A stretch of 64,000 nt of DNA from the NCBI GenBank assembly GCA_000310025.1, contig FN648603.1, positions 31,867-95,866 of the forward strand, written 5' to 3'. Position 1 is the first letter of the stretch. Each line of letters opens with the position of its first letter. This document shows, in pieces, positions 1 through 9,724 of the stretch. The notes below the pieces were generated by a model that saw only the letters and a list, made by a program, of their open reading frames with translations, searched no databases and was not told the DNA's origin. A program made the position numbers and the translations under genes. This stretch comes from Ectocarpus siliculosus (lineage: Eukaryota > Sar > Phaeophyceae > Ectocarpales > Ectocarpaceae).

Positions 1-2327
1 AGCGTCGCTACCCGCGCCTGCTCCGCCCTCACGCCCGCCCGCAACTCCCGTCGTAACCACCTTAACGTCACTGCTTGCGCCACCGCTGCTATCCATCACG
101 TCCCTCGACCCCTTCCCGCCTCCCGTAGTGCTCGTCGGTTTAAAAAACCACAGCATTGTATTCCTCTGACGCTTAGCTTCAGCAGCACTCCTGCGGATGT
201 GAGTAAATATTGACTGATCCACCGTTGAGACACGGAATACGTATCTAATCGTTCTACTGTACATACTGTGTCAAGTTGCGTAGTAGGCGACGCATTTGCA
301 CACATCGACAAAGCTGCATGAACGCATTGATACTTTGCGTGACATGCGTGCAGCGCGGATGGACAAAGCAACGGGTCTTGCGAGGTCTTGAAATGTTGGC
401 AAGCACAAAGTGAGCAGTACAAATTACTCGAGTATGCAACTGCGGACCGGTCGGAGTGTTGTTTGGCTTGGGCATCCTCAAGCGTTGGCGATATCCTGAC
501 TGGGCGATGATTGCGTACGAAGTCAGTAGTCATGTTCCTCTTGATCCATACACTTCTGTCGGTAAATGGATACCCGCCCGTACGCGGGTTTCCCGTGTAC
601 ACCTGTTGCCGGGGTGGCCCCCGTCCGTGTATATTTTAGCACATGCGGTCGAAAGGGCGTCTAACATCATTCGGGCGCACACGGACGAACTTGTTTTGAG
701 GATTGCCAGGGGGCATCCCCCAACCGCGTGGAGCAAGACACCGTGGTCGTCGTCACTGATCTGGTCATATGCGCGCTTTGCTTGAACTGCATCGGTTGGG
801 TTCACGCCTCCCGGAACAAGGCGGTAGGTTGATTACTTGGTCGATTCTCCGGGGAAGGTGACAAGATCGGGGCATGATGTCACGTGCGTGGAGGTGGGGT
901 CGCCCGGTTGCCTGTTTTGCTCTTCCGGCACCACGTGGGCAAAACAATCTGCCGCCACGTCGCTCTCCAAGGACTCTTTCTATATGTTGAGCATGGCGTG
1001 TAACGAGCAACTTGGCAGAGGGGACGACTGGAACTCTACGTCGGGGCTCAGAACCTTTGGTGCCAGTCCGACGGTGGACACGAGCCTCACATTCACCACC
1101 AGCACTGCAGCTATTAGTCGGGATCACCGCTAAGGCTGTGATCTAAGCCATTGCGATGCTTGCTAACGCGGGCCAGGACCTTCGTGCAGTTAGAGCCATA
1201 GCGGGCTACATCCACGCCGGCCAAGCTGTGGCGTGGAGCTTATCCTCCTCCAGCTCGCCTCTGCGGTGCTCGATAATGACAGCAATGGATCCTGAAGCGC
1301 TGCGGCCCAGGATACGGTGGCCCTTGTGGCGCAACTGTGGCCTGCCGACCAGCCCACTTTTCCTTCTCCTCGGCCCTACTGCAGTACATATTGTAGTGAC
1401 CGACTCGGAACCTTTACTGGAGCGTTTTCTTCGGATGGGAAAAGTCTGACAAACCACGACCAACACCCGGCAATCAATAGCACCAGATAGAGGGAAGCAA
1501 GAGTCAAGACCTGGAGGGCCGCACAGCTCCGGGACTGGACGGCAGTTCTCTCTCTCGGTGGGACGAAAGGCACGCACCGGGGTACGTTTTCCGTTTGCCG
1601 AAGAAAAAAGAAAACATCCTCACGGCCATCTTTCGGGGCAGAAGAATTTATGAGCGCGAAGAATAAATGTCACGGGAAGTTTTGTGCAGCCACACCTTAT
1701 CATTCATCTCTTCCTCTCACTCGGCAATAACAACAGCGGCAACAAGAACACAGATCCTGAAAGCCACATCTTGGGCAGGTACGACCGCAACACGCTGTGT
1801 AGAGAACGAATTATGTTACTTCCCTCGCTGTGGTCCTCCAGTACTTTCCTTCGTGTATCTGGCGTGTACCATATCATTTGTTATGTTGAGTCCGGCGAAG
1901 CGACGGATGGATGGAAATCACAGAGATTGGATGATGAAGTGATGAAATTGTCGTCTACTTGTAGAGTGATGCCTTTCAGGCAGGGCCGGGGCAACGCCGA
2001 ACGATCAGGACGGAGGTCTACGTGCGGTAGTGAGCTGCTGCAGCGTTCTGTCTGCCCAGGGTGAAGTAGTTAAAGTAGTTGTGGGCATCTATGGTCTACC
2101 AGTCCATGTATCGCAGGATGTATATATCCACGTTCGCTGCACACATACAGTAGCACTATTATACTTCACAGCGGGGCGACGTGTGAAATCTTGCGCATGA
2201 GGTAAAACAGTCAGTGTGCTGTAGATCAGTAGGGCGCACCAGGGAGTCGCCGCTACAAGTACCGAACCAAGGCTAGCGCACCGTTCGAAACCGGAGGCTT
2301 TCCGACAACCACACATATTGTATCGCA
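1..2327. other. Intergenic stretch, no supported gene
   Basis: I see no gene here that I can support. Several open frames of 70-170 codons occur on both strands, for example plus 837-1133 and minus 96-602, but none shows a family motif, a run of sensible composition or a clear splice context. The longest plus-strand frame (837-1133) has a somewhat protein-like Ser/Thr/Gly composition and could be a stray exon. The first 130 bases are C-rich and Arg/Pro-like in every frame and may be the edge of a gene cut off by the window start. Confidence 0.4.
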
Positions 2328-2329
2328 CG

Positions 2330-2631
2330 TGTTAGTGCACTGCCGCCCGCAGCGGTCTGTGGTGTTGAGACTGGGGACTATGTTATCCCAGGAACAGCAG
2401 ATGAAACAGGACCATGTATTGTATATATTCGTCACGCAAGCCCTTCAGGCAAGCAAGCTGGTATTCAACACGCAAGCCCCTCAGGCAAGTGCCAGGAGCA
2501 CAACGCCGTGTGCTCCCGGGCGCCCCGCACTTGGACCACAAACGCATACATACCCTCACACCCACACTTCCCATACGCGTATCCCCCACAGAGGATGCAC
2601 AGATCGGACTCATATCCAAGTACCACAAACA
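2330..2631 (+). repeat. Left copy of direct repeat flanking paralog A
   Basis: The segment starts tgttagtgcactgccgcc and ends ccacaaaca. It is repeated in the same orientation at 5932-6185 with only scattered substitutions. The left copy is longer because it carries about 40 extra bases near 2490-2530 and a few near 2450. The TG...CA ends recall a long terminal repeat, but the flanking five bases (gcacg and gcagg) match at only four of five positions and no retroelement polymerase lies between the copies. It may instead be a segmental duplication. Confidence 0.75.
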
Positions 2632-3531
2632 GCCCCCCTATTTGATACGATGTACGATCTTGCAACCCTGCACGCGCCATCAGCAAACATAGAAACACAC
2701 CCCTTGAGAAAACTTAATTCAACAAAACTGGCTACGCATCCAACACAAAGCGGCTCCATCAGTTTATTCACGAGTCCAACGCGTTCGTCTCTGGAAATAG
2801 TCTCAAACCGTTGACACAGAAGAATCATCCTCTGAAAGGTACCCAACAATTACTTGTGTTACATCAGAAAGACGTCGGACTGAAAACGGACATTTCTGGA
2901 AAAAACAACTACAAAAGAGTTGGCACCAAATCCTCCAACAAAACAAAAACTCAACTTCTTGACCAATCAAAACGAGAACTCGGAAAGCACAACGGCCCCA
3001 ACCATTAATCGTCAAAACATGTCAAATCCTTCCTCCAATATAGTGTCCAAGGACCAAATCCTAAACAGCGCGCACCCGCTAATCGGTACCGTCGCTGTTG
3101 TCCATGAAACGCAAACAGCCCCCCTGCTGTCAGCTCCCAAAATTCACCCCGAGCTAATATCTCGATGCCAACAGTCCCCCCTGCTTTGCCGTTCCCCTAA
3201 TACGTAGTAAATAGACGAGACCAGAAAACCAACCAATTCGATTTGTTCATGCCCTCCAGAATCATTGTCATACCATCCCCCCCCATGATTTTCGATGCAA
3301 GAGCAGCAAAAAATGCGTATTAAAAATAAAAAATGCGACTGAATGTACTCCCTCCAAAGAATACGGAAATAATATGAAGCATTCAGCTGCAAGGTAAAAC
3401 GCGACTGAAATATACGAAGAACCAAGGAAAAAAAAAAAAAAAAACCCACGTGCTGCTTCCACAGGTTGTGGCAATGCTTATCTTGTCGCAGCGTACATTT
3501 ATGATCATGAAACGAAGTACAGAAAAAATAA
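2632..3531. repeat. Conserved 3' tail of paralog A (tail copy 1)
   Basis: This stretch lies just downstream of the minus-strand repeat-protein gene. Positions 2819-3075 closely resemble 22860-23110, downstream of paralog B, and more distantly 63790-64000 at the window end. Shared landmarks include the strings gacggacat/gacggacaa, gaccaatcaaaacgag, ggaaagcacaa and gtcaaatccttcctccaat. It probably holds the 3' untranslated region and flank of the gene family, copied together with the coding part. There is no coding frame of note. A poly-A run lies at 3427-3444. Confidence 0.6.
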
Positions 3532-5835
3532 TTACGCACACGCCGTGGCACACGGGTTTTCTGCATCAAAGTGCACGGTGCGCTTGCAGGGGAAAAAAAG
3601 AACAAAAAAAAATGAATACGAAGCAAAATAGCGACGCAAAAACGTCCATGCCTGCTCACAAACCGAACAAAGTCGTAAACGTTTCACATGACTTCCCACT
3701 TGGCTGTAACAAGGTGAGGTCGTCGCTGTCACCGTGTCCTCCCCGTTTCCGGTCGACTCGAGGGCGCCACCGCTGCTACCGCCGCTGCCATCGCCGCCGT
3801 TGCCGTTCCCCCGCCGCCACGACCGTAATGAGTTCCAGCGCCAACACGGCTGCCGGTGACGTCGCTGCTGCCGCCTGTACCACCGCCGCCGCTGCCGCCG
3901 ACGGGGCTCTGACCAAAGCCGCCGGTGCCGTCTTGTGCTGCTGCTGCTGCTGCGGCTGCCGCGGTTGCCGCCGCCGGAGCTGCCACTCCCGTTCCTGCCC
4001 CTATCGAAGGGGTACGCCACCCCTGGTACCGCCCCCCGTCTCCTCACGCCACGCGAAGATGTCTTACCGGGGTCGAAGGGGTGCGTCGGGACTCCACTCC
4101 AGGTTTCATCCAACGCCTCATCCCCGCTCCCATCACCACCGTTTTCCTCGCTGCTGCTGCTTCCGCTGCTGCTGCTGCTCACTTCCTCCTCAGTCTTCCC
4201 GGGGTCGAAAGGGTGCGTCGGGGCTCCACTCCGGGTTTCATCCAACACCTCGTCGCCGCCCGTGCGGCCGTCTGGACACCCGACGCCAACACGGCTACCG
4301 GGGACGCCGCTTCTGCTTTCGCCGCTGCCGTTACCCCCGTTACCGATGTCGACGCCGCCGCCGCTGCGGCCGTCTGGACACCCAACGCCAACGCGGTGAC
4401 CGGGGACGCCGCTGCTGCTTCTGCCGCTGCCGTTCCCCCCGTCACCGATATCGTTACCGCCGCTGCTCCGGTCATCCATCTCTCTACCATGCTTCTCCTC
4501 TCCGTCCACACGCACCTCTTGCGTAGAAAATCCTCCAGGATCAAAAGGGTACGACGCGCCCCTCTCGAAACCGCAGATGCCGTCGTCTCCGCCGCTGCTG
4601 CAGGTCAGGCCGACGCTGCCGGCGCACGCATCTTGACTGCCCGGCGCCATGGCGGCCACCGGGGACGTCGCTGCGGCTGTCGTCCCCACCGTCCCCGTTG
4701 CGGCTACCACCGCCTTGGCCGTCTCGGCATCCGGCGCCATCACGGGCACCGGGGACGCCGCTGACGCTGTCCCCACCGACGCTGTTGTCGCCACTGCCGC
4801 TGCGGCCGTCTCAATGTCCGGCGCCAACGCGGCCACGGGGGACGCCGCTGCTGCTACAGCCCCCACCGCCGCTGTTGTCACCGCTGCCGCTGCGGCCGTT
4901 TCGATGACCGGCGGAAACGCGGCAACCGGGGACGTCGCCGCTGCCGCTGTCTCCTCTGCCGCCGTGGTCGCTGCCGCCGCTGCGACCGTCTCGATGCCCG
5001 GCGTCAACGCGGCCACCGGGGACGTCGCCGCTGCTGCTGTCCCCACCGCCGCCGTTGCTGTCACTGTTGATGAAGGCACAGGTGACGCTGCTGGCTGCTG
5101 ATACTGCGGCTGGTGGTATGCACTCATGACATACCGGCACTCTTGCTGCGTGGCGCCAAACGACCCGCGAGGAGAATATCCCTCGTTCTCACCGGCAAAC
5201 TCACCGCCACGCTGCTGCTGGTGCAACGAAGAAAATGAGGCAAATTCTCCGTTCCCCTGCGGCTGTGGCGATCGCTGCTGCTGCGGCTGCTGAAATCCAC
5301 CACGGTCGCTGCCGTACACCACGCCTGGCTGCTGCTGGTGGAACGCAGACCCTCTGCCAAACCCGCCGTGCCTCCACTGCTGCTGGAACGACTGGTGTAC
5401 GGGGACACCTCCGCATGACTGCTGTTGACCATGCTGCTGTTGTACTCCGGGTCCACCGCCGGCTCCATACTCCCGCTGCACCTCGTTGAGTTGATGCTGC
5501 GGAAGAGATGCAGGAACGGGCGGGTGCTGCACTACCAACCCGATCCCCCAGCTAGCCAATAGCTCCAAATTCGAGACATCCAGACGTTCCACTTCGAGAC
5601 CGAAGCTGTCCAAGAACTCCTGCTCCTCGCTGTTGAGCTGAAGAGACACCAAAACGGGCAAATGCTGCACTGCCGGTCCGTTCCTCCCGCAATCCTGAAA
5701 GAAACTAGCCGTTCCCCCGGCTCCAAACCCTATAGTATCCAGACGCATACCCGGCGCCATCCACCCTATCTCTAGTAGCGTCCCCCGCCGAACTCCTCTC
5801 TTCTGCCTTCTCAACTCTCCTACGTAGCTCCGCAA
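3532..5835 (-). CDS. Gln/Ala/Gly-rich tandem-repeat protein with PFDPG motifs (paralog A)
   Basis: A 767-codon open frame of unknown function. The first ~120 residues are mixed and contain two related segments (QHLPVLVSL, QHPPVPASL). Residues ~120-240 are Gln-rich. Residues ~250-400 are 30-odd-residue Ala/Thr repeats (SPVAALTPGIET type). After ~400 come Gly/Ser stretches with repeats of a motif ending YPFDPGG, HPFDPGK or YPFDRG. The last ~190 residues are Arg/Ser-rich, then hydrophobic, and may be out of frame. An overlapping frame gives a better N terminus (start at 5890, TERERELEEEAKKAAADIAE, coiled-coil-like) that would need a frameshift or short intron near 5760-5790 to join. No catalytic domain or signal peptide is evident. 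It has a paralog at 24058-25357. A structural, cell-wall or surface role is possible, but I cannot assign one. Confidence 0.6.
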   Translation of the reverse strand: MRSYVGELRRQKRGVRRGTLLEIGWMAPGMRLDTIGFGAGGTASFFQDCGRNGPAVQHLPVLVSLQLNSEEQEFLDSFGLEVERLDVSNLELLASWGIGLVVQHPPVPASLPQHQLNEVQREYGAGGGPGVQQQHGQQQSCGGVPVHQSFQQQWRHGGFGRGSAFHQQQPGVVYGSDRGGFQQPQQQRSPQPQGNGEFASFSSLHQQQRGGEFAGENEGYSPRGSFGATQQECRYVMSAYHQPQYQQPAASPVPSSTVTATAAVGTAAAATSPVAALTPGIETVAAAAATTAAEETAAAATSPVAAFPPVIETAAAAAVTTAAVGAVAAAASPVAALAPDIETAAAAVATTASVGTASAASPVPVMAPDAETAKAVVAATGTVGTTAAATSPVAAMAPGSQDACAGSVGLTCSSGGDDGICGFERGASYPFDPGGFSTQEVRVDGEEKHGREMDDRSSGGNDIGDGGNGSGRSSSGVPGHRVGVGCPDGRSGGGVDIGNGGNGSGESRSGVPGSRVGVGCPDGRTGGDEVLDETRSGAPTHPFDPGKTEEEVSSSSSGSSSSEENGGDGSGDEALDETWSGVPTHPFDPGKTSSRGVRRRGAVPGVAYPFDRGRNGSGSSGGGNRGSRSSSSSTRRHRRLWSEPRRRQRRRWYRRQQRRHRQPCWRWNSLRSWRRGNGNGGDGSGGSSGGALESTGNGEDTVTATTSPCYSQVGSHVKRLRLCSVCEQAWTFLRRYFASYSFFFVLFFPCKRTVHFDAENPCATACA
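3835..5085. repeat. GC-rich minisatellite inside paralog A (about 90-100 bp units)
   Basis: Units resembling gccaacgcggccaccgggg followed by gacgccgctgctgct recur near 3838, 4281, 4380, 4643, 4740, 4820, 4913 and 5003. The unit has no stop in any minus-strand frame. In 4640-5080 the large ORF reads it as Ala/Thr-rich repeats, in 4260-4460 as Gly/Ser repeats (SGVPGHRVGVGCPDGR), and near 3840 as an Arg-rich stretch, so all three frames are used within one ORF. Confidence 0.75.
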
Positions 5836-5931
5836 TATCGGCTGCCGCTTTCTTCGCTTCTTCTTCCAACTCTCTCTCTCTTTCCGTCATCGCTGAACCA
5901 ACACCCAGCCTAGCTAGGCTCCCCGATATCG

Positions 5932-6185
5932 TGTTAGTGCACTGCCGCCCGCAGCGGTCTGTGGTGTTGAGACTGGGGACTATGTTATCCCAGGAACAGC
6001 AGATGAAAAAGGACCACGTATAGTATATATTCGTCGCGCAAGCCCCTCGGGCAAGCTGGTATTCAACACGCAAGCCCCTCAGGCAAGTGCCACAACCGCA
6101 TACATACCCTCACACCCATACTTCCCATACGCGTATCCCCCACAGAGGATGCACAGATCGGACTCATATCCAAGTACCACAAACA
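5932..6185 (+). repeat. Right copy of direct repeat flanking paralog A
   Basis: This is the same-orientation copy of 2330-2631, beginning tgttagtgcactgccgcc and ending ccacaaaca. It sits about 40 bases upstream of the candidate start at 5890 of the minus-strand gene, so it probably includes that gene's promoter region. It lacks the ~40-base insertion seen in the left copy. Confidence 0.75.
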
Positions 6186-8749
6186 GCAGGCAGTGCAACA
6201 TATATACTCCAATAGTGGTTGCCTGCATACTGAAATACGCGTTGTTCGCTTGTAAACCGCAGATACCGATTATTCATCCGGACGCAACCCGGGGCGAGCA
6301 CATCTTTTTCCCATTAAACAAAGGGAGTCGAGGTTGGAATACTCAATGTCAGTCATACACAGCACGTAGGTATGCACCTGAGTAGTATTACCGGAAGAGT
6401 CTTCGGTAGATTATACACACCTACGGGTTATATGTTGAACCATAGGAGTATGGTACATCGGACCATTGTCCAGTAGATATATTCTTGGATTGGTTCTATA
6501 GGTCGGATTAACCGACTGTTACCGTGACCGGTACGTTGCAATAGTCCGTATGCGTGCATCTTTCCGTGATAGCTTGGAGGCTCGCCCCCTGTGGTGCTTG
6601 CCCCCTCTCGATCACTCTCCTTCCTTTCTCTCTTCTTCCAAGGCCCTTGGCCTCTTCCAAGTCCTTCGGGACTCTTGCGAGTCCCAGGACTCCTCTTCTC
6701 TTCCTTACCTTTCGGCCAACTAAGCGCCAATACAACCATATCATCTGGTCTACAACACAAGTGTACTTTGCAGTCACTCTGTGAGCCTCTGCACACTGTT
6801 ACTACACAGTGGCCACTGCCAGGGATACACCTATCACAAAGGCTACATCCCAACAGGTTAGAGCCTCGAGCTCTACATCCCAACAGTCGACAGGTGCATT
6901 ACGAGAAGACAAAACACGGAACACACGTATTGTAGCAAGATGTGGAAGGCGCACAGGCGATGGATATTTTCCTAAAATACCGTTATTCGCGCACGGTTAG
7001 GGCAAGGCACACGAGAGGTGAAATGGAAATTGGTGTGATTTCGTGCTATCTCAGGTGGTGTGGACTGTACACCTGCGTCGTGTGCCTGTGATGTTTGTCC
7101 GTGTTGCTGTTATCGCCGCGCGGAAGTAGTAGGTGGATGCCATTAATCCGCCAGCATTGTCTTCTATTGTGGTTATGTACTGTAGACAGAAAGTTTCTAC
7201 AAGAGGTTGGACATTGTCACCGGTATCATCTCCAGCCGGCCTCCACCGCTGTCGAAGAAACCCCACGCGCACAGAGTGTAAATATGAACCGGGGCGAAGG
7301 ATCGGCCTCCCGGCCACCGATAGAGGTCGAGTAGGTCCGCGAGAACGACAAACGTGTTCTGCGCGGCTAAGGTTGATGCTGTCATTCATTTCATGAACGG
7401 GACCTCTCGACCATTTCATTTCGTGGGTAGTGCAAACTTCTTGTGCAAAGCATTCGTTTAAACCAATCGACACGCGCGCCACCAATCAATCCTGCATTCC
7501 GTACGGAAAGTATGGATACATATATTTTCGTGTAAAATTACAATACTGGTGTAGCAAGAGACAATATAATGTTGCCCGAGAGACGAAGAAAGAAGGGAAA
7601 ATATCTATGTACAAGCAAGGTCTCCAGGTTCAGGCGCCAAGCGCCATCGCCTTCAGGGGTAGGCTGAGGGATATGGGTGGTGCGTGCGAAGACTGTGCAC
7701 AGCATACCAAGGCCACGAAGCTGGTAAATGTACTACAGGCAAAGGGTAGCCTGCATTTTTTCCTGGCGCTTGCAAAATAATTACATACTCCATCATGCGC
7801 TTGCAAAATAATTACTCCATCGAGGAGTAGTTTTACTTTCGGGGCATATGAATCAGAAGGACCCCAGTAAATGTGGGAACATTGCTGTGGGCTGCAATAT
7901 TTTCTTCGTTTGGAATGAATACACTTGCAGCAACTTGATTGCGACACACCGACCGAAAATATTTGAACGTCTTGTACTTTCATTCGAACGTCTTGTACTT
8001 TCATTCAATCCTCACAGTGACCGTATCCATTCATGACTTACTGCCCCATCATCACCCGCCAGGTTGCTTGTAGTACACTCGGTCGCTCGCGCCCTAGTAC
8101 AAAATACTGGTACGGTTCAGATCCGCATTATGTACCGCAGTATCATCAGTCAGTATTCTGTGTTGCATGTTTTGTCCATAAAAGTTGCAAAATTATTCAT
8201 ACATACGGTCCGTGCACACAAAATTTGTGCAGTCACGTTTTGTGCGATAACCTTTTATTGAAAAATAATTCGAACGTGAAACAACGATGGTCGTGACCGC
8301 CTCGTCGAGATACGTCGATAGCTGCAGAGTGTTTTTTGTTCTGACGATATGCAACAATTTTGACAAAAATCATACACGGAACCCCCTGAACACGACATAT
8401 ATCCCCTCTGCATTCACGGAACCCCCGACCGTACCCCCGAAGCCCCCCCTAACCCTCTACAGTACCTGCTTTATATCGTACATTACGGACACCACATGCA
8501 TGCTAGCATTTGTACAAATACCACGCAGATGCATGATCGACAACACGGTTGGACGTTAAAAGGCACAAAATAGGAACATTGACGGGTCTATACATACATG
8601 TACTTAAACCTATAGAAACACTCAGGGGCAGTCAATCGTAATGGAGTGAATGCTGCAAAAAAGTAGAAGGCCAACATGAAAGGAACGGAAACATGCACAA
8701 GGCGCACAACAATCCGGCAAAGCTACCACGAACTTAAAAAACACCCATA
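6186..8749. other. Intergenic stretch, no supported gene
   Basis: No convincing gene. Frames of up to ~150 codons (for example minus 6428-6883 and 7051-7485) lack motifs and splice support. A 20-base unit (ttcgaacgtcttgtactttca-type) is tandemly doubled at about 7965-8005, and a short phrase ending gcgcttgcaaaataatta is repeated near 7770 and 7800. Confidence 0.4.
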
Positions 8750-8935
8750 TCACGACGCAGCGTTCTCGGCCACGTCCATCAAAAATGCGCCGTCGTGGCC
8801 ATTCAAGAGCGCGTCATCAGCACCGGGAGATGAAAGATAGTGTTGCAATGCCGGCTTCGGTTTCTTCGAAATCGCCGGACCATCGGCTCCGCGGTTGCCG
8901 AACTTGTTCTTAGCCCGTTCCCTAGGCTTCCCCAT
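8750..8935 (-). CDS. Small basic protein or first exon, unknown
   Basis: A 61-codon frame begins at an ATG in good context (caccatgg) and reads MGKPRERAKNKFGNRGADG, then a Lys/Pro segment (ISKKPKPALQHYL) and an acidic end (GADDALLNGHDGAFLMDVAEN). The basic-then-acidic composition is more protein-like than surrounding frames. The stop follows a weak possible splice donor (gtgata), so it could be the first exon of a longer gene. No family is recognised. Its neighbours are repeats, which makes a degenerate gene fragment an alternative. Confidence 0.3.
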   Translation of the reverse strand: MGKPRERAKNKFGNRGADGPAISKKPKPALQHYLSSPGADDALLNGHDGAFLMDVAENAAS

Positions 8936-9724
8936 GGTGCTTGCGTGCGTGTTTCGTGTTTTGGGCCGCAACGTGTGCGTGTTGTGTGTGCGTGCGTGTT
9001 GCCCCATCCAGAAACATATCTCCCATGGGCACGGCACAACAAAATGTGGAATATCTCGGAAACCAGATTTTTCCCAACAAAACCCAGCAATACCGACCTA
9101 GATACTGAGGAGAGGAATCGATTGCCGCTGTTTATTTTGAAATCGGTCGGTTAGTTATCACCTAAACAAGAATTCAAACTGATGCTCTACAGTCGATTAT
9201 TGAGCGATATCTCCGTCAATTCACAATTTAGTACATATACTATGACTTGGCAGACCACGCGCTGGCTCGAGGGGGGGTACCCGGCACTCGTATTGCGACC
9301 CAGCAGACAACGCGTGCGGTGGACCAAGCATACTACGTGTGTGGTGAACCCAGCAAACCACGCTGGGGGGGGTCCGGGGGGGGGAAGCACAGCAGGCAAC
9401 CCATCTGTTGCTGCTGGGCTGCATGTCTGCTACTGTAACCAACGCAGACGGTTGCTATGCCATGAGCTACAGCAATACCACGGGATTGCCTGCGCATCAA
9501 CCACTGTATAACGTTCGTAGCAGCTCTCTACCTGCTGCTGCTATGCTTCTTCTCGGTTACGAACAGCAGTAGAGCAGCGTCGATGTACAACCTTCTCCTC
9601 CAAGCGTGTGCATCAACAGGTACAACCACACGTCATGCACGCACGCATAACATTGAATCGTCATCACAGCAGTTGCGTACGCTACACTGTGGGACGAAAG
9701 ACGGTCATACGAAGCCCCAGACGG
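8936..9724. other. Intergenic stretch, GT- and CA-rich patches
   Basis: Nothing gene-like is visible. The region holds a GTGT-rich patch around 8945-9000 and, at about 9245-9400, imperfect short repeats around the phrase gaccacgc / gaccaagc / aaccacgc with long G runs. These look like simple local duplications. Confidence 0.35.

Noticed and set aside
4811-5140. 109-codon Gly/Ser frame overlapping paralog A
   Set aside because: Alternative-frame reading of the minisatellite; the long ORF covers it in another frame.
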